Source of the DNA: Mageeibacillus sp. UBA1255
Lineage (GTDB): Bacteria > Bacillota > Clostridia > UBA1212 > UBA1255
Direction: 5' to 3'
NCBI GenBank assembly: GCA_002308795.1
Contig: DBVV01000111.1
Span: 7,473 to 19,396 of the forward strand
DNA: 11,924 nt
In this document: positions 1 through 7,255 of the stretch, one piece after another
Position numbering within the stretch: the first letter of the stretch is position 1
How the letters are laid out: each line of letters starts with the position of its first letter
Notes under the pieces: generated by a model
Told to the model about the DNA's origin: nothing
Seen by the model: the letters and a program-made list of their open reading frames with translations, nothing else
Database searches by the model: none
Program-made: the position numbers and the translations under genes

Positions 1-8
1 CGGATGAA

Positions 9-46
9 GCCCGGATCCCAGGATTTGATCTCCGGGCCGTTATTTT
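9..46 (+). terminator. Probable terminator of an upstream plus-strand gene
   Basis: A 7-bp perfect stem (GCCCGGA at 9-15 with TCCGGGC at 31-37) encloses a 15-base loop and is followed on the plus strand by CGTTATTTT. The tail is T-rich only in this orientation, so I read it as the end of a plus-strand gene outside the window, convergent with the YgjP-like gene. The long loop and short T-run make it a weak example. Between it and position 115 I see nothing else. Confidence 0.45.
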
Positions 47-115
47 CGTAATTTCGGAGCGAGGAAGCCGTATCCAATCGCAAACGGATATCATTCACGG
101 AAGCAGTGAAAGAGC

Positions 116-676
116 CTATTCCGCCCTTGCCATCAAAAGGCTTCCTTCGTTTTTAAGCCACCTGCGGCATTCGTCGTAGTCAGGGCAATATTTATACAGG
201 AGCGCGTAAAAGCGTTCGGAATGGTTCATTTCGAGACGGTGGCAGAGTTCGTGGATCACGACGCTGTCAAGAACTTCCGGCGGAGAAAGCATCAGCAAAC
301 AATTAAAATTGAGATTGCCCGCGGCACTGCAGCTGCCCCATTTAGAACGCTGGTTCCGGATCGTGATACGACCGTAATTTACGCCGATAAGAGGAGCGTA
401 AAACCTGACACGCTCTGGGATGACTTTCCGCGCCTCATCCGCCAAGCGGCGGATCTCATCAGAAGAAATGACGCCGGCGGCATTGACTTCGTCCTGCATT
501 TTTCGGGCCTTCTCGAGCGAAGTACGCACTGACTTTTCGATCCATTCGGCGTGAGAGTCAACAAATCTCCTGATCGATCTGTCTTTGCTCCATAGCGGGG
601 CGCGGACGATCACCCTGCCCTGAACTATCTGTATCGACATTGTTTTCCGCCTGCTGCGGATCACCTGGTATTCCAT
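116..676 (-). CDS. YgjP/WLM-type zinc metallohydrolase (SprT-like fold)
   Basis: This 186-residue protein carries the signature of the YgjP-like family (formerly DUF45): a zinc site HELCH at residues 142-146 followed by NHS at 151-153. His142, His146 and His152 are the likely metal ligands and Glu143 the catalytic acid. The preceding block RSKWGSCS (about 110-117) and the asparagine-rich strand after it are also typical. The family is related to the minigluzincin peptidases, but physiological substrates are poorly known, so a peptidase role is inference. No signal peptide is visible, so it is likely cytoplasmic. At 186 residues it is somewhat shorter than many members (about 230). The start is supported by AGGGAGG seven bases upstream. 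It is a lone gene, divergent from the lysine operon and with its own promoter. Confidence 0.88.
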   Translation of the reverse strand: MEYQVIRSRRKTMSIQIVQGRVIVRAPLWSKDRSIRRFVDSHAEWIEKSVRTSLEKARKMQDEVNAAGVISSDEIRRLADEARKVIPERVRFYAPLIGVNYGRITIRNQRSKWGSCSAAGNLNFNCLLMLSPPEVLDSVVIHELCHRLEMNHSERFYALLYKYCPDYDECRRWLKNEGSLLMARAE

Positions 677-717
677 CCGTGGCCTCCCTTTTTTCTGAAA
701 TGTCAGCGCTACATACG

Positions 718-747
718 ATTATATACTTAAAAGTATAAACAAATCAA
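718..747 (-). promoter_or_regulatory. Sigma-A-type promoter of the YgjP-like gene
   Basis: Read on the minus strand there is TTGATT (742-747) and a perfect TATAAT (718-723) separated by 18 bases. The start codon lies about 40 bases downstream. The -35 box matches 4 of 6 consensus bases and the -10 box matches all. Confidence 0.6.
722..737. promoter_or_regulatory. Perfect palindrome in the promoter, possible operator
   Basis: TATACTT-AA-AAGTATA is a perfect inverted repeat with 7-base arms. It overlaps the first bases of the -10 box and part of the spacer of the minus-strand promoter. The position would suit a repressor, but the AT-rich sequence could be chance. The binding factor is unknown. 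Confidence 0.35.
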
Positions 748-769
748 TCTGCATAGAGGCTAAAAGCTA

Positions 770-797
770 TTGACATTCTGCGCATTAGTGGTATGAT
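770..797 (+). promoter_or_regulatory. Promoter of the lysine riboswitch-asd-dapA-dapB operon
   Basis: A perfect TTGACA (770-775) and TATGAT (792-797) are 16 bases apart. Transcription would begin near 803-805, which is where the riboswitch P1 helix starts. The match in position is what makes this call strong. Confidence 0.8.
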
Positions 798-804
798 TAT
801 AGGT

Positions 805-985
805 GCGTAGAGGCGCGTCGATCATCAGTAGCCGGCCTGAGGCTTGCGGAAAGCCGCGAAAAGCCGGACGAAAGGGTAAGACGCCGAAGACCCGGAGCAT
901 CCGCGAGCCGGATCTGGTCCCTCCGGGAACACCGGCCGGACTGTCAGCGCACAGGCCGGGAGGCAGGTGCGGTGGAGAGCTATGC
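805..985 (+). ncRNA. Lysine riboswitch (L-box)
   Basis: The conserved L-box landmarks appear in order: GTAGAGGCGCG at 808-818, the AGTA element near 827-830, GGAAAGCC near 848-855, GAAAGGG then GCCGAAG at 870-889, ACTGTCA at 940-946, and GGTGGAGAGCTAT at 971-983. P1 closes between GCGTAG (805-810) and CTATGC (980-985) with one G-U pair. L-boxes bind L-lysine and in Bacillota usually stop transcription when lysine is plentiful. The terminator just downstream and the lysine genes behind it fit that mechanism. It explains most of the gene-free stretch before asd. Confidence 0.95.
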
Positions 986-1028
986 TGTTGACCGCTCGGA
1001 AAGAGCAAAGGATTTCAGCAACGTTGAC

Positions 1029-1060
1029 GCCGCCGCAAAAAACCGGGCGGCTGTATTTTT
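1029..1060 (+). terminator. Riboswitch-controlled intrinsic terminator
   Basis: GCCGCC (1029-1034) pairs with GGCGGC (1046-1051), and TGTATTTTT follows. It lies about 45 bases after the riboswitch P1 helix and ahead of asd. TGCTG at 983-987, overlapping the P1 3' strand, can pair with CAGCA at 1013-1017, a possible part of the antiterminator. Lysine binding would favour P1 and therefore termination. The remaining 110 bases before asd show only a small CGGAC/GTCCG hairpin near 1064-1079. Confidence 0.75.
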
Positions 1061-1171
1061 ATCCGGACCATACTGTCCGATAGAAGCGTACGGGCGCGAG
1101 GGGAGCAATGAATACCGGCGCGGGATGAAAATACCGCGAACCATATCAAATCCGCAAGGGAGAATTCGATC

Positions 1172-2257
1172 ATGAAAGATTTTTACAACGTAGGTATCAT
1201 CGGCGCGACAGGGATGGTCGGGCAGCGTTTTATGCTGCTTTTAGAAAATCACCCCTGGTTCAAAGTAAAAGTTCTGGCAGCCAGTGCAAGATCAGCGGGA
1301 AAACCGTATGAAGAAGCTGTCGGGCCGAAGTGGTCAATGACCGTTCCGATCCCGCAGAAGTATCTCCAGATGACTGTTATGGACGCCTCTGCCGATGCCG
1401 AAAAGATCGCACAGCAGGTGGATTTCGTATTCTGCGCAGTCGATATGAAGAAAGACGAGATCAAGGCTCTGGAGGAAAAATACGCGAAACTCGAATGTCC
1501 CGTTATCTCCAACAACAGCGCGAACAGATTCACTCCCGACGTTCCCATGATCGTCCCGGAGATCAACCCCGAGCACGCGGCCGTGATCGAATTCCAGCGT
1601 AAAAGGCTCGGTACGAAACGCGGCTTCATCGCGGTCAAATCAAACTGTTCTCTTCAGAGCTACGTTCCGGCGCTCCATCCGCTTCGCCAGTTCGGACTTT
1701 CAAAAGTTCTGGTATGCACGTATCAGGCTATTTCCGGCGCGGGCAAGACGTTCAGGAGCTGGCCTGAAATGATCGATAACGTTATCCCCTACATCGGAGG
1801 CGAAGAGGAAAAATCCGAGAAAGAACCGCTGAAGCTTTTCGGCAGACTGGAAAACGGCGTGATCGTTCCCGCCGACTCCCCCGCTTTTACCGCGCAGTGC
1901 ATCCGCGTACCTGTATCCGACGGACATATGGGAGCGGTATTCGCATCGTTTGACCGGAAATTACCGCCTCTTAACGAGATCATCGACATCTGGAACAATT
2001 ATAAGGGAGAAGCCCAGCGCAGGAACCTTCCCAGCGCTCCGGAGCAGTTCCTTAAATATTTTGACGAAGACAACAGGCCTCAGACAGGCCTCGACCGTAT
2101 GCGTGAGAACGGAATGGGCGTTTCGATAGGAAGACTCAGAGAAGACACCCAGTATGATATCAAATTCGTATGCCTCTCGCATAACACCATCCGCGGTGCC
2201 GCGGGCGGAGGAGTTTTGATGGCAGAGCTGCTCGCCAGCATGGGATACATGGACTGA
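1172..2257 (+). CDS. asd: Aspartate-semialdehyde dehydrogenase
   Basis: The enzyme reduces L-aspartyl-4-phosphate to L-aspartate-4-semialdehyde with NADPH, the branch point to lysine, threonine and methionine. The N-terminal Rossmann loop GATGMVG is at residues 11-17. The catalytic cysteine is Cys159 in SNCS, and His251 in RVPVSDGH is the usual acid/base. The C-terminal HNTIRGAAGGG at 337-347 is also typical. The block IGGEEEKSEKE (208-218) and the overall pattern resemble the archaeal/fungal-type subfamily rather than the E. coli-type enzyme. At 361 residues it is complete. The start follows AAGGGAG at a normal distance. It is the first gene after the lysine riboswitch, 16 bases from dapA, so lysine supply probably controls it. 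Confidence 0.96.
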   Translation: MKDFYNVGIIGATGMVGQRFMLLLENHPWFKVKVLAASARSAGKPYEEAVGPKWSMTVPIPQKYLQMTVMDASADAEKIAQQVDFVFCAVDMKKDEIKALEEKYAKLECPVISNNSANRFTPDVPMIVPEINPEHAAVIEFQRKRLGTKRGFIAVKSNCSLQSYVPALHPLRQFGLSKVLVCTYQAISGAGKTFRSWPEMIDNVIPYIGGEEEKSEKEPLKLFGRLENGVIVPADSPAFTAQCIRVPVSDGHMGAVFASFDRKLPPLNEIIDIWNNYKGEAQRRNLPSAPEQFLKYFDEDNRPQTGLDRMRENGMGVSIGRLREDTQYDIKFVCLSHNTIRGAAGGGVLMAELLASMGYMD

Positions 2258-2273
2258 AACGGAGGAAGATCAA

Positions 2274-3167
2274 ATGAAAAAACCCGTATTTACCGGCGCG
2301 GGCTGCGCCATCGTCACCCCCTTCAAAGGCAGGGATAATTCCCAGGTCGATTACGAGAAACTTGGCGAACTGATCGAATTCCAGATCGCCGGACATACTG
2401 ATGCGATAGTTATCTGCGGCACCACCGGAGAATCATCTACGATGCCTGACGCAGAGCATCTGTCAGTGATCGAATACGCCGTACATAAGACCGCACGCCG
2501 CATACCGGTGATAGCAGGTACCGGTTCGAACGATACCGCGCACGGGATAAATCTTAGTAAAGAGGCGGTCAGGCTCGGGGCGGACGCTCTTTTGCAGGTA
2601 ACGCCGTATTACAATAAAGCTACGCAGAAAGGACTTATAAAGCACTATTCTGCGATCGCCGCGGCCGTTGACGTCCCGATCATTCTGTACAACGTACCTT
2701 CACGCACCGGCGTTAATATTGCCCCCGACACGCTGAAAGAACTCTCGAAGATTCCTAACATTTCAGGCGTAAAAGAGTGCAATCTCTCGCAGGTTTCCGA
2801 GGTCCGCTGCAAGTGCGGCGATGATCTTAACATCTGGTCCGGTGAAGACGGGCAGGTGTCAATGATGCTCGGCGCAGGCGGTCAGGGCGTTATCTCCGTC
2901 GTTTCGAACGTTTATCCGCAGATCATGCACGATATGGTCATGAAATACAAAAACGGCGACGTTAACGGTTCGTGGGCGCTTCAGGCGAAAACGCTTCCGC
3001 TGGTTAAAGCGCTGTTCTGCGAGGTAAATCCGATCCCCGTTAAGGAAGCTCTTAACATTAAAGGCTGGAACGTAGGAGGCTGCCGTCTTCCTCTTTGCGA
3101 GATGGAAGATAAAAACCGCGATGCTCTTAAGGCGGCGATCAAAGCTTTCGAGGAGTCGATATCATGA
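2274..3167 (+). CDS. dapA: 4-hydroxy-tetrahydrodipicolinate synthase
   Basis: DapA condenses pyruvate with aspartate-4-semialdehyde in the first committed step toward diaminopimelate and lysine. It is a cytoplasmic (beta/alpha)8-barrel class I aldolase. The Schiff-base lysine is Lys167 in SGVKE. The active-site residues Thr50-Thr51 in CGTTGES, Tyr139 in LYNVPSRTG and Arg144 are all present, and GQGVISVVSNV (203-213) is a standard family block. The length of 297 residues is normal. GGAGGA seven bases upstream supports the start. The gene ends inside the start of dapB (ATGA overlap), implying translational coupling. Confidence 0.97.
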   Translation: MKKPVFTGAGCAIVTPFKGRDNSQVDYEKLGELIEFQIAGHTDAIVICGTTGESSTMPDAEHLSVIEYAVHKTARRIPVIAGTGSNDTAHGINLSKEAVRLGADALLQVTPYYNKATQKGLIKHYSAIAAAVDVPIILYNVPSRTGVNIAPDTLKELSKIPNISGVKECNLSQVSEVRCKCGDDLNIWSGEDGQVSMMLGAGGQGVISVVSNVYPQIMHDMVMKYKNGDVNGSWALQAKTLPLVKALFCEVNPIPVKEALNIKGWNVGGCRLPLCEMEDKNRDALKAAIKAFEESIS

Positions 3168-3958
3168 GTCTGAGGATCATTCTTTGCGGTGCTCTGGGCC
3201 ATATGGGCAGAGCCGTTATCGAGCAGGTGCGGTCGAAAAACGCACAGATCGTTGGCGACGGTAATGATTCGTACATTATAGAATGCGGGATCGATCCGTT
3301 CGCAGGAAGGTCCGGTGAAAACCCCGGCTTCCCTGTTTATGACAGTTTCGAAGCTGTACCGGAAGATATTGACGCCGACGTGATAATAGACTTTTCGCAT
3401 TTCTCGCTCACCCGCCCGCTTCTCGGATTTGCAAAAGAACGCAGGCTGCCTCTCGTGTTATGCACCACGGCGATCAGCAGCGACGATCTTGCGCTTGCCG
3501 CGGAGGTCTCGGCAGATATACCGGTATTCCGTTCCGCGAACATGTCGATCGGAATAGCGCTTCTGAAAAAGCTCATACGTGAATCCGAGTCGTTTTTAGG
3601 CGATGATTTTGACGTAGAGATCGTTGAAAAGCACCATAACCGCAAACTGGACGCCCCCAGCGGCACGGCGCTTGCGCTGGCAGATGCCGTATCGGAAGCA
3701 AAAGAAGGCGGATTCGACTACGTATTTGACCGGTCGGCAAGGCGGGAGAAACGCGGAAAACGCGAGCTGGGCATCAGCGCTGTCCGCGGCGGTAATATCG
3801 TAGGCGACCATTCCGTAATGTTCATAAGCGACAATGAAATAATCGAATTGTCCCACCACGCGATGTCGCGCAGCGTATTTGCCGACGGCAGCCTGCGTGC
3901 CGCTGCATTCCTGGCCGGAAAAGAGCCAGGCTTGTACGGTATGGACGATATGGTTTAA
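3164..3958 (+). CDS. dapB: 4-hydroxy-tetrahydrodipicolinate reductase
   Basis: DapB reduces the DapA product to tetrahydrodipicolinate with NAD(P)H. The nucleotide-binding loop GALGHMG is at residues 9-15. The catalytic and substrate block EKHHNRKLDAPSGTA spans 155-169, with His157 and His158 as the expected acid/base pair and Lys161 and Thr168 contacting substrate. HHAMSR at 231-236 is a further family motif. At 264 residues it is full length. It overlaps dapA by 4 bases and is the last gene of the operon. No lysC or later dap gene is in the window, so the rest of the pathway must be elsewhere. Confidence 0.96.
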   Translation: MSLRIILCGALGHMGRAVIEQVRSKNAQIVGDGNDSYIIECGIDPFAGRSGENPGFPVYDSFEAVPEDIDADVIIDFSHFSLTRPLLGFAKERRLPLVLCTTAISSDDLALAAEVSADIPVFRSANMSIGIALLKKLIRESESFLGDDFDVEIVEKHHNRKLDAPSGTALALADAVSEAKEGGFDYVFDRSARREKRGKRELGISAVRGGNIVGDHSVMFISDNEIIELSHHAMSRSVFADGSLRAAAFLAGKEPGLYGMDDMV

Positions 3959-4031
3959 TGGCAAACGGCAGGCGAACCGAGTGATGGCAATTGCAAATGA
4001 CAAATGGCAAACGTCACCGGTCAGTAATTTT
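3959..4031 (+). repeat. TGGCAA-rich degenerate repeat and weak hairpin after dapB
   Basis: The spacer between convergent dapB and the Nudix gene contains three TGGCAA units (3959, 3985, 4005) with related TTGCAAATGACAAA sequence between them. GTGATG (3981-3986) can pair with CGTCAC (4012-4017), including one G-U pair, and a short T-run lies at 4027-4031. It may act as a weak terminator of the dap operon, but the hairpin is poor and the T-run already lies inside the opposing gene. Confidence 0.4.
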
Positions 4032-4737
4032 TCCACATCCCGGAAATAAAATACAGCAGCACGAGTGCTGTGTAAGTCGAATAATAATTGCCTTTAACGT
4101 CGCGCCCTGAATCCAGTATTTTTCTTGCCTGATCGCGCCATAAGAGCACGCTCCCTTCGAACTTTTCCGTACCTGTAATGCCGTCGTAACTGATATTTAC
4201 GTCGTCCGGACAAGACCTTATGACTGCGCATGCGACAGCATTGCTTTCGTCCGTCATCCCGGGCGAACTGAACAGGACCGGCGACAATACGAACAGCCTG
4301 TCTCCTCTTTCCCGGTCTATCCCGAGCCCGGTCTCTTCCATGATCTCTCGTTCCGCCGCCCGCAGTACGGCATCTTCTGCTTTTCCCGTATCGGCGTCTT
4401 CGGGATCGATCAGACCTGCCGGAGGGCTCAGCAGAAAGCGGCCGCAGGGATAGCGGTATTCGTAGCTGAGCAGAAGGCGCGCGTTTTCACCCGTCTCGTC
4501 ATCCGCTGGATTGATTATGACAGCACACGTAACGGCATCGGGAAGCATCGATCTGACTTTATTGTCATCCATAGCCGCAACAAGCCCTTCGCGAGAACGT
4601 CTGGACGCTTCGAAATAATGTTTTCCCGGAGCGTACTGAAGATCGTACGCCTTTAAAAATCTGTTTTCCAGAAGAGGCTCTATTTTAAGTTCAGGCGCGG
4701 CTTCAGCCTGCAGAATATCGGAATCTTTATCAGTCAT
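4021..4737 (-). CDS. Nudix hydrolase, ADP-ribose pyrophosphatase-like
   Basis: A 238-residue cytoplasmic protein with a Nudix fold. The Nudix helix is AEREIMEETGLG at residues 128-139, where Arg130, Glu131, Glu134 and Glu135 form the REXXEE core that binds Mg2+. Upstream PPAGLID (105-111) and downstream SSPGMTDE (157-164) are the flanking motifs of the ADP-ribose/ADP-sugar pyrophosphatase branch, so hydrolysis of a nucleoside diphosphate sugar is the best guess. Between AGLID and the helix the loop is longer than usual and the expected glutamate aligns with Asp122, so the strict GX5EX7 pattern is not met. GGGGAGG lies before the ATG. It is the last gene of the minus-strand run, 18 bases after the dipeptidase gene. 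Confidence 0.85.
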   Translation of the reverse strand: MTDKDSDILQAEAAPELKIEPLLENRFLKAYDLQYAPGKHYFEASRRSREGLVAAMDDNKVRSMLPDAVTCAVIINPADDETGENARLLLSYEYRYPCGRFLLSPPAGLIDPEDADTGKAEDAVLRAAEREIMEETGLGIDRERGDRLFVLSPVLFSSPGMTDESNAVACAVIRSCPDDVNISYDGITGTEKFEGSVLLWRDQARKILDSGRDVKGNYYSTYTALVLLYFISGMWKNY

Positions 4738-4755
4738 TTTGACCTCCCCGCCCGT

Positions 4756-6186
4756 TCAGCCGCAGATCGAAATGATCGCGTCGGCAAATATTTCGATGCT
4801 CTTGAAAAGAACGTCAAGCATCATAAACTCATCAGGACCGTGCATGCGGTTGTCAACGCCCGGCATTGCGCAGCCGAACGCTACGCCGTTGTCAATATTA
4901 TGAACGTACGTTCCTCCGCCGATCGCGAAAGGCTGGGCATCATTGTCCCCGGTCACTTTCTTATAGCTCATAAGCAGTTTCTGAACGAATTCGGAATCTT
5001 TCGGCACGTAGTGGCAGGGATTAAGCGATATTTTCACGTCATCTGCACCGGCTGCCAGTATCCTGCTTCTGAGCGGGCCCATAAAATTATCATCGTTCGC
5101 CATTGCAGGCACGCGGCTGTCGATCACTGCGGTGTATGACCCGTTCTTTGCGTCATAATCGGTAACGTTGAAGCTTGAAGTGATGCGGCCGCTTATTTCG
5201 TCTTCCATATCGATACCGGCTGCTTCACCGTGATATACTCCGAACGGATACAGCGCCGAAAGGTTTCGGATGAAGGAACTGACGCTGTCGTCTAAGCCGA
5301 GCGCAGAAATGATCTCCATGAGAATAGTCAGCGAATTCAGACTGTTTTCAGGCTGCGAGGCATGACCTCCTACGCCGCGCACGTCGATCGTAATGATCTC
5401 TCCGTCGGTTTTTACGTTCAATCCCGCACCGCGCTCAGACGTTATTTTTGCAGCTTTCCCTGCGATCGATGCGGCGGGAATTCCTGCTCTTCGAGCGTCA
5501 ATGACAGCTGCAGCAGAGAATGGAACCATGTTTCTTCTCAGCCCCGCATGTATGCTGCGTACAGGGGATGCATCCGCCTCGGCGCTGCTGAACTGCTTTA
5601 TTATCTCGGTACCGGAAATGCCTCGCTCGGCGTTGATCAGCGGGTAATCGGCGTCAGGTGAGAAGCTGTATCTGGCGTGTGGTTCACGCTCGAAATAATA
5701 GTCAAGATCACCCAGTCCCAGTTCTTCGCAGCCGCCAAGTATCAGGCGAACGTTCCTGCGAAGCGGTATCCCGAGTTCTTTTATTGCTCGCATCGCATAT
5801 ATTGCTGCGATCGCAGGACCTTTATCGTCAGCTGAACCTCTGCCGAAAATGACGCCGTCGTCTGTCATCACCGGTTTGAAGGGTTCAGTCACTGTCCAGC
5901 CTTCTCCGCCCGGAACGACGTCAAGGTGCGCAAGGATATCCAGTTCACGGTCTCCCTCTCCCAGATCCGCAGTGATAACGTAATTATCATAATTTTTAAC
6001 TTCGAATCCGTATCCTCTCAGCAGCCCTGACCCGGCGGCCAATGCCTCTGCAGAACCTTTTCCGAAAGGATGGGCTTCGTCCCTTCCCTCTTCCGAAAAA
6101 GCGCTGTCGATCTTCATAAGCATAAACAGGTCGTCTATGATCTCCTGCCTGTGGGCGTCAATATATTCTTTAACCGTCATTTTCAT
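4756..6186 (-). CDS. Sapep/PepV-type M20 metallodipeptidase
   Basis: A 476-residue M20-family peptidase of the PepV/Sapep (Mn2+- or Zn2+-dependent dipeptidase) type, expected to cleave dipeptides in the cytoplasm. Metal and catalytic residues are visible: His87 and Asp89 in LAHLDVV, Asp120 in GSADDKG, Glu154-Glu155 in GCEELGLGD, Asp178 in SPDAD near residue 180, and His449 in MHGPDE. GVGGHASQPE (271-280) belongs to the lid domain, with His275 probably reaching the active site of the closed enzyme. The motif usually written GGGTYxR reads GGGTYVH here (423-429), a possible substrate-site change. The start overlaps the upstream stop (ATGA), with AAGGGGAG eight bases before. A second in-frame ATG two codons later is a less likely start. 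Confidence 0.92.
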   Translation of the reverse strand: MKMTVKEYIDAHRQEIIDDLFMLMKIDSAFSEEGRDEAHPFGKGSAEALAAGSGLLRGYGFEVKNYDNYVITADLGEGDRELDILAHLDVVPGGEGWTVTEPFKPVMTDDGVIFGRGSADDKGPAIAAIYAMRAIKELGIPLRRNVRLILGGCEELGLGDLDYYFEREPHARYSFSPDADYPLINAERGISGTEIIKQFSSAEADASPVRSIHAGLRRNMVPFSAAAVIDARRAGIPAASIAGKAAKITSERGAGLNVKTDGEIITIDVRGVGGHASQPENSLNSLTILMEIISALGLDDSVSSFIRNLSALYPFGVYHGEAAGIDMEDEISGRITSSFNVTDYDAKNGSYTAVIDSRVPAMANDDNFMGPLRSRILAAGADDVKISLNPCHYVPKDSEFVQKLLMSYKKVTGDNDAQPFAIGGGTYVHNIDNGVAFGCAMPGVDNRMHGPDEFMMLDVLFKSIEIFADAIISICG

Positions 6187-7211
6187 TGCTCCGTCTCCCC
6201 TTCGTTGCCTTCGTCTATATTTTTTATCACCAGTGTAAGCGTGCCGTCAGGCTCGCGGATATAATCCATTGCCCTCGGATCATCATACACTTTTACCGGG
6301 ATCTTTACTTCAATACCGTTTTTTGATCTTACCTTCTGCCTCGAGATACGCTTTACCAGAGAAGTCGGGACCGGTAACTGACCCTCCGTCTCGAGCGGAA
6401 GTTTGTCCGCGATCGCCCTGAAATCAGGCCCGGCTTCGGGAAAATCCTCCGAGAAGTTCTCGAGTATGTTTTCCATCTTAAAAGTCTGCTGATTCGAAAG
6501 TTCGCGGCACATAAGGCCTGCGACCTTCGGCTTCATATTGACCGTCTCTCCATAGTGCTCTTTATATACGCGCTCGGCAACTTTTCTCACCGTCTCAAGC
6601 TGGGTCTTCACTGAAAGATTATCCGTAACGCCGAGGATCAGCGGAGAAATGTAATAATCCCTGACTCCGCCTATCTCATATTTCTTCTCCAGCACGAACA
6701 CGTCGAGCGTATCGATATTTACGAAAAAAGCCTCGTCGATCTTCGCGGTCTTCCCCGGAAGAATGCCCTGATGTTTTACGAAATTGATCGAATTCGTATC
6801 TGCGATCGCCCTGAATTCATGGATATACGACGTTTTATAATTGAATTTCATTACGCAAAGAAAATCTTCCGACGCGATCGCGGCGGTCAGTACGATAAGG
6901 TCGCCCGGAGGAATCGAGCCCGCATCCTGCATCACTCCGAAAAACCGTGCCGCAAGTCCCTGCGAAAACTCAACGAAGTTATGCCGCACGTCTCTTACCT
7001 GCGAACTTACGAACCCATCTTTCTCAAACGCACACTTTTTAGCGTCGTCCGAGTTGAACGCTTTAACGATATGGGCCTTCAAATAATCTTCCGAGTCGCT
7101 GTCAAGTGCGGTGGGATAATTGGACAGCACCGGTTCCGAAGCGGATGTGTCAAGAAAATGTATGATCACTTTTTCGATCGTTACACTGTCAATACTTATA
7201 AGGTCCGGCAT
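6183..7211 (-). CDS. Nucleoid-associated protein, NdpA/YejK family
   Basis: This 342-residue protein resembles the 37-kDa nucleoid-associated family (NdpA, E. coli YejK). The N-terminal pattern matches: a VIIHFLD motif at residues 15-21, VLSNYPTALD at 28-37 and a LKAHIVKAF helix at 44-52. FVEFSQGLAARFF (79-91) and LIVLTAAIASEDFLCVMKFNYK (about 105-126) follow. The family binds DNA, but its role is not well defined, and in Bacillota it is largely uncharacterised. The start at 7211 is chosen because AAGGAG sits six bases before it. An upstream in-frame ATG at 7259 overlaps the deacetylase end but has no such site and adds a non-conserved leader. A TATAAT at about 7225-7230 could mark a weak internal promoter. 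The stop overlaps the dipeptidase start. Confidence 0.75.
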   Translation of the reverse strand: MPDLISIDSVTIEKVIIHFLDTSASEPVLSNYPTALDSDSEDYLKAHIVKAFNSDDAKKCAFEKDGFVSSQVRDVRHNFVEFSQGLAARFFGVMQDAGSIPPGDLIVLTAAIASEDFLCVMKFNYKTSYIHEFRAIADTNSINFVKHQGILPGKTAKIDEAFFVNIDTLDVFVLEKKYEIGGVRDYYISPLILGVTDNLSVKTQLETVRKVAERVYKEHYGETVNMKPKVAGLMCRELSNQQTFKMENILENFSEDFPEAGPDFRAIADKLPLETEGQLPVPTSLVKRISRQKVRSKNGIEVKIPVKVYDDPRAMDYIREPDGTLTLVIKNIDEGNEGETEQ

Positions 7212-7255
7212 CTCTTTCTCCTTGTTATTATACTTTTCCCCGCATGCTGGTCTGC

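Noticed and set aside
972..1175. Plus-strand open frame of 67 codons before asd, and two others at 760-1008
   Set aside because: They lie in the lysine riboswitch and its terminator, which explain the sequence fully. No ribosome binding site or protein family is recognisable.
4220..5661. Several plus-strand open frames opposite the Nudix and dipeptidase genes
   Set aside because: They are shadows of the well-supported minus-strand genes and show no family motifs.
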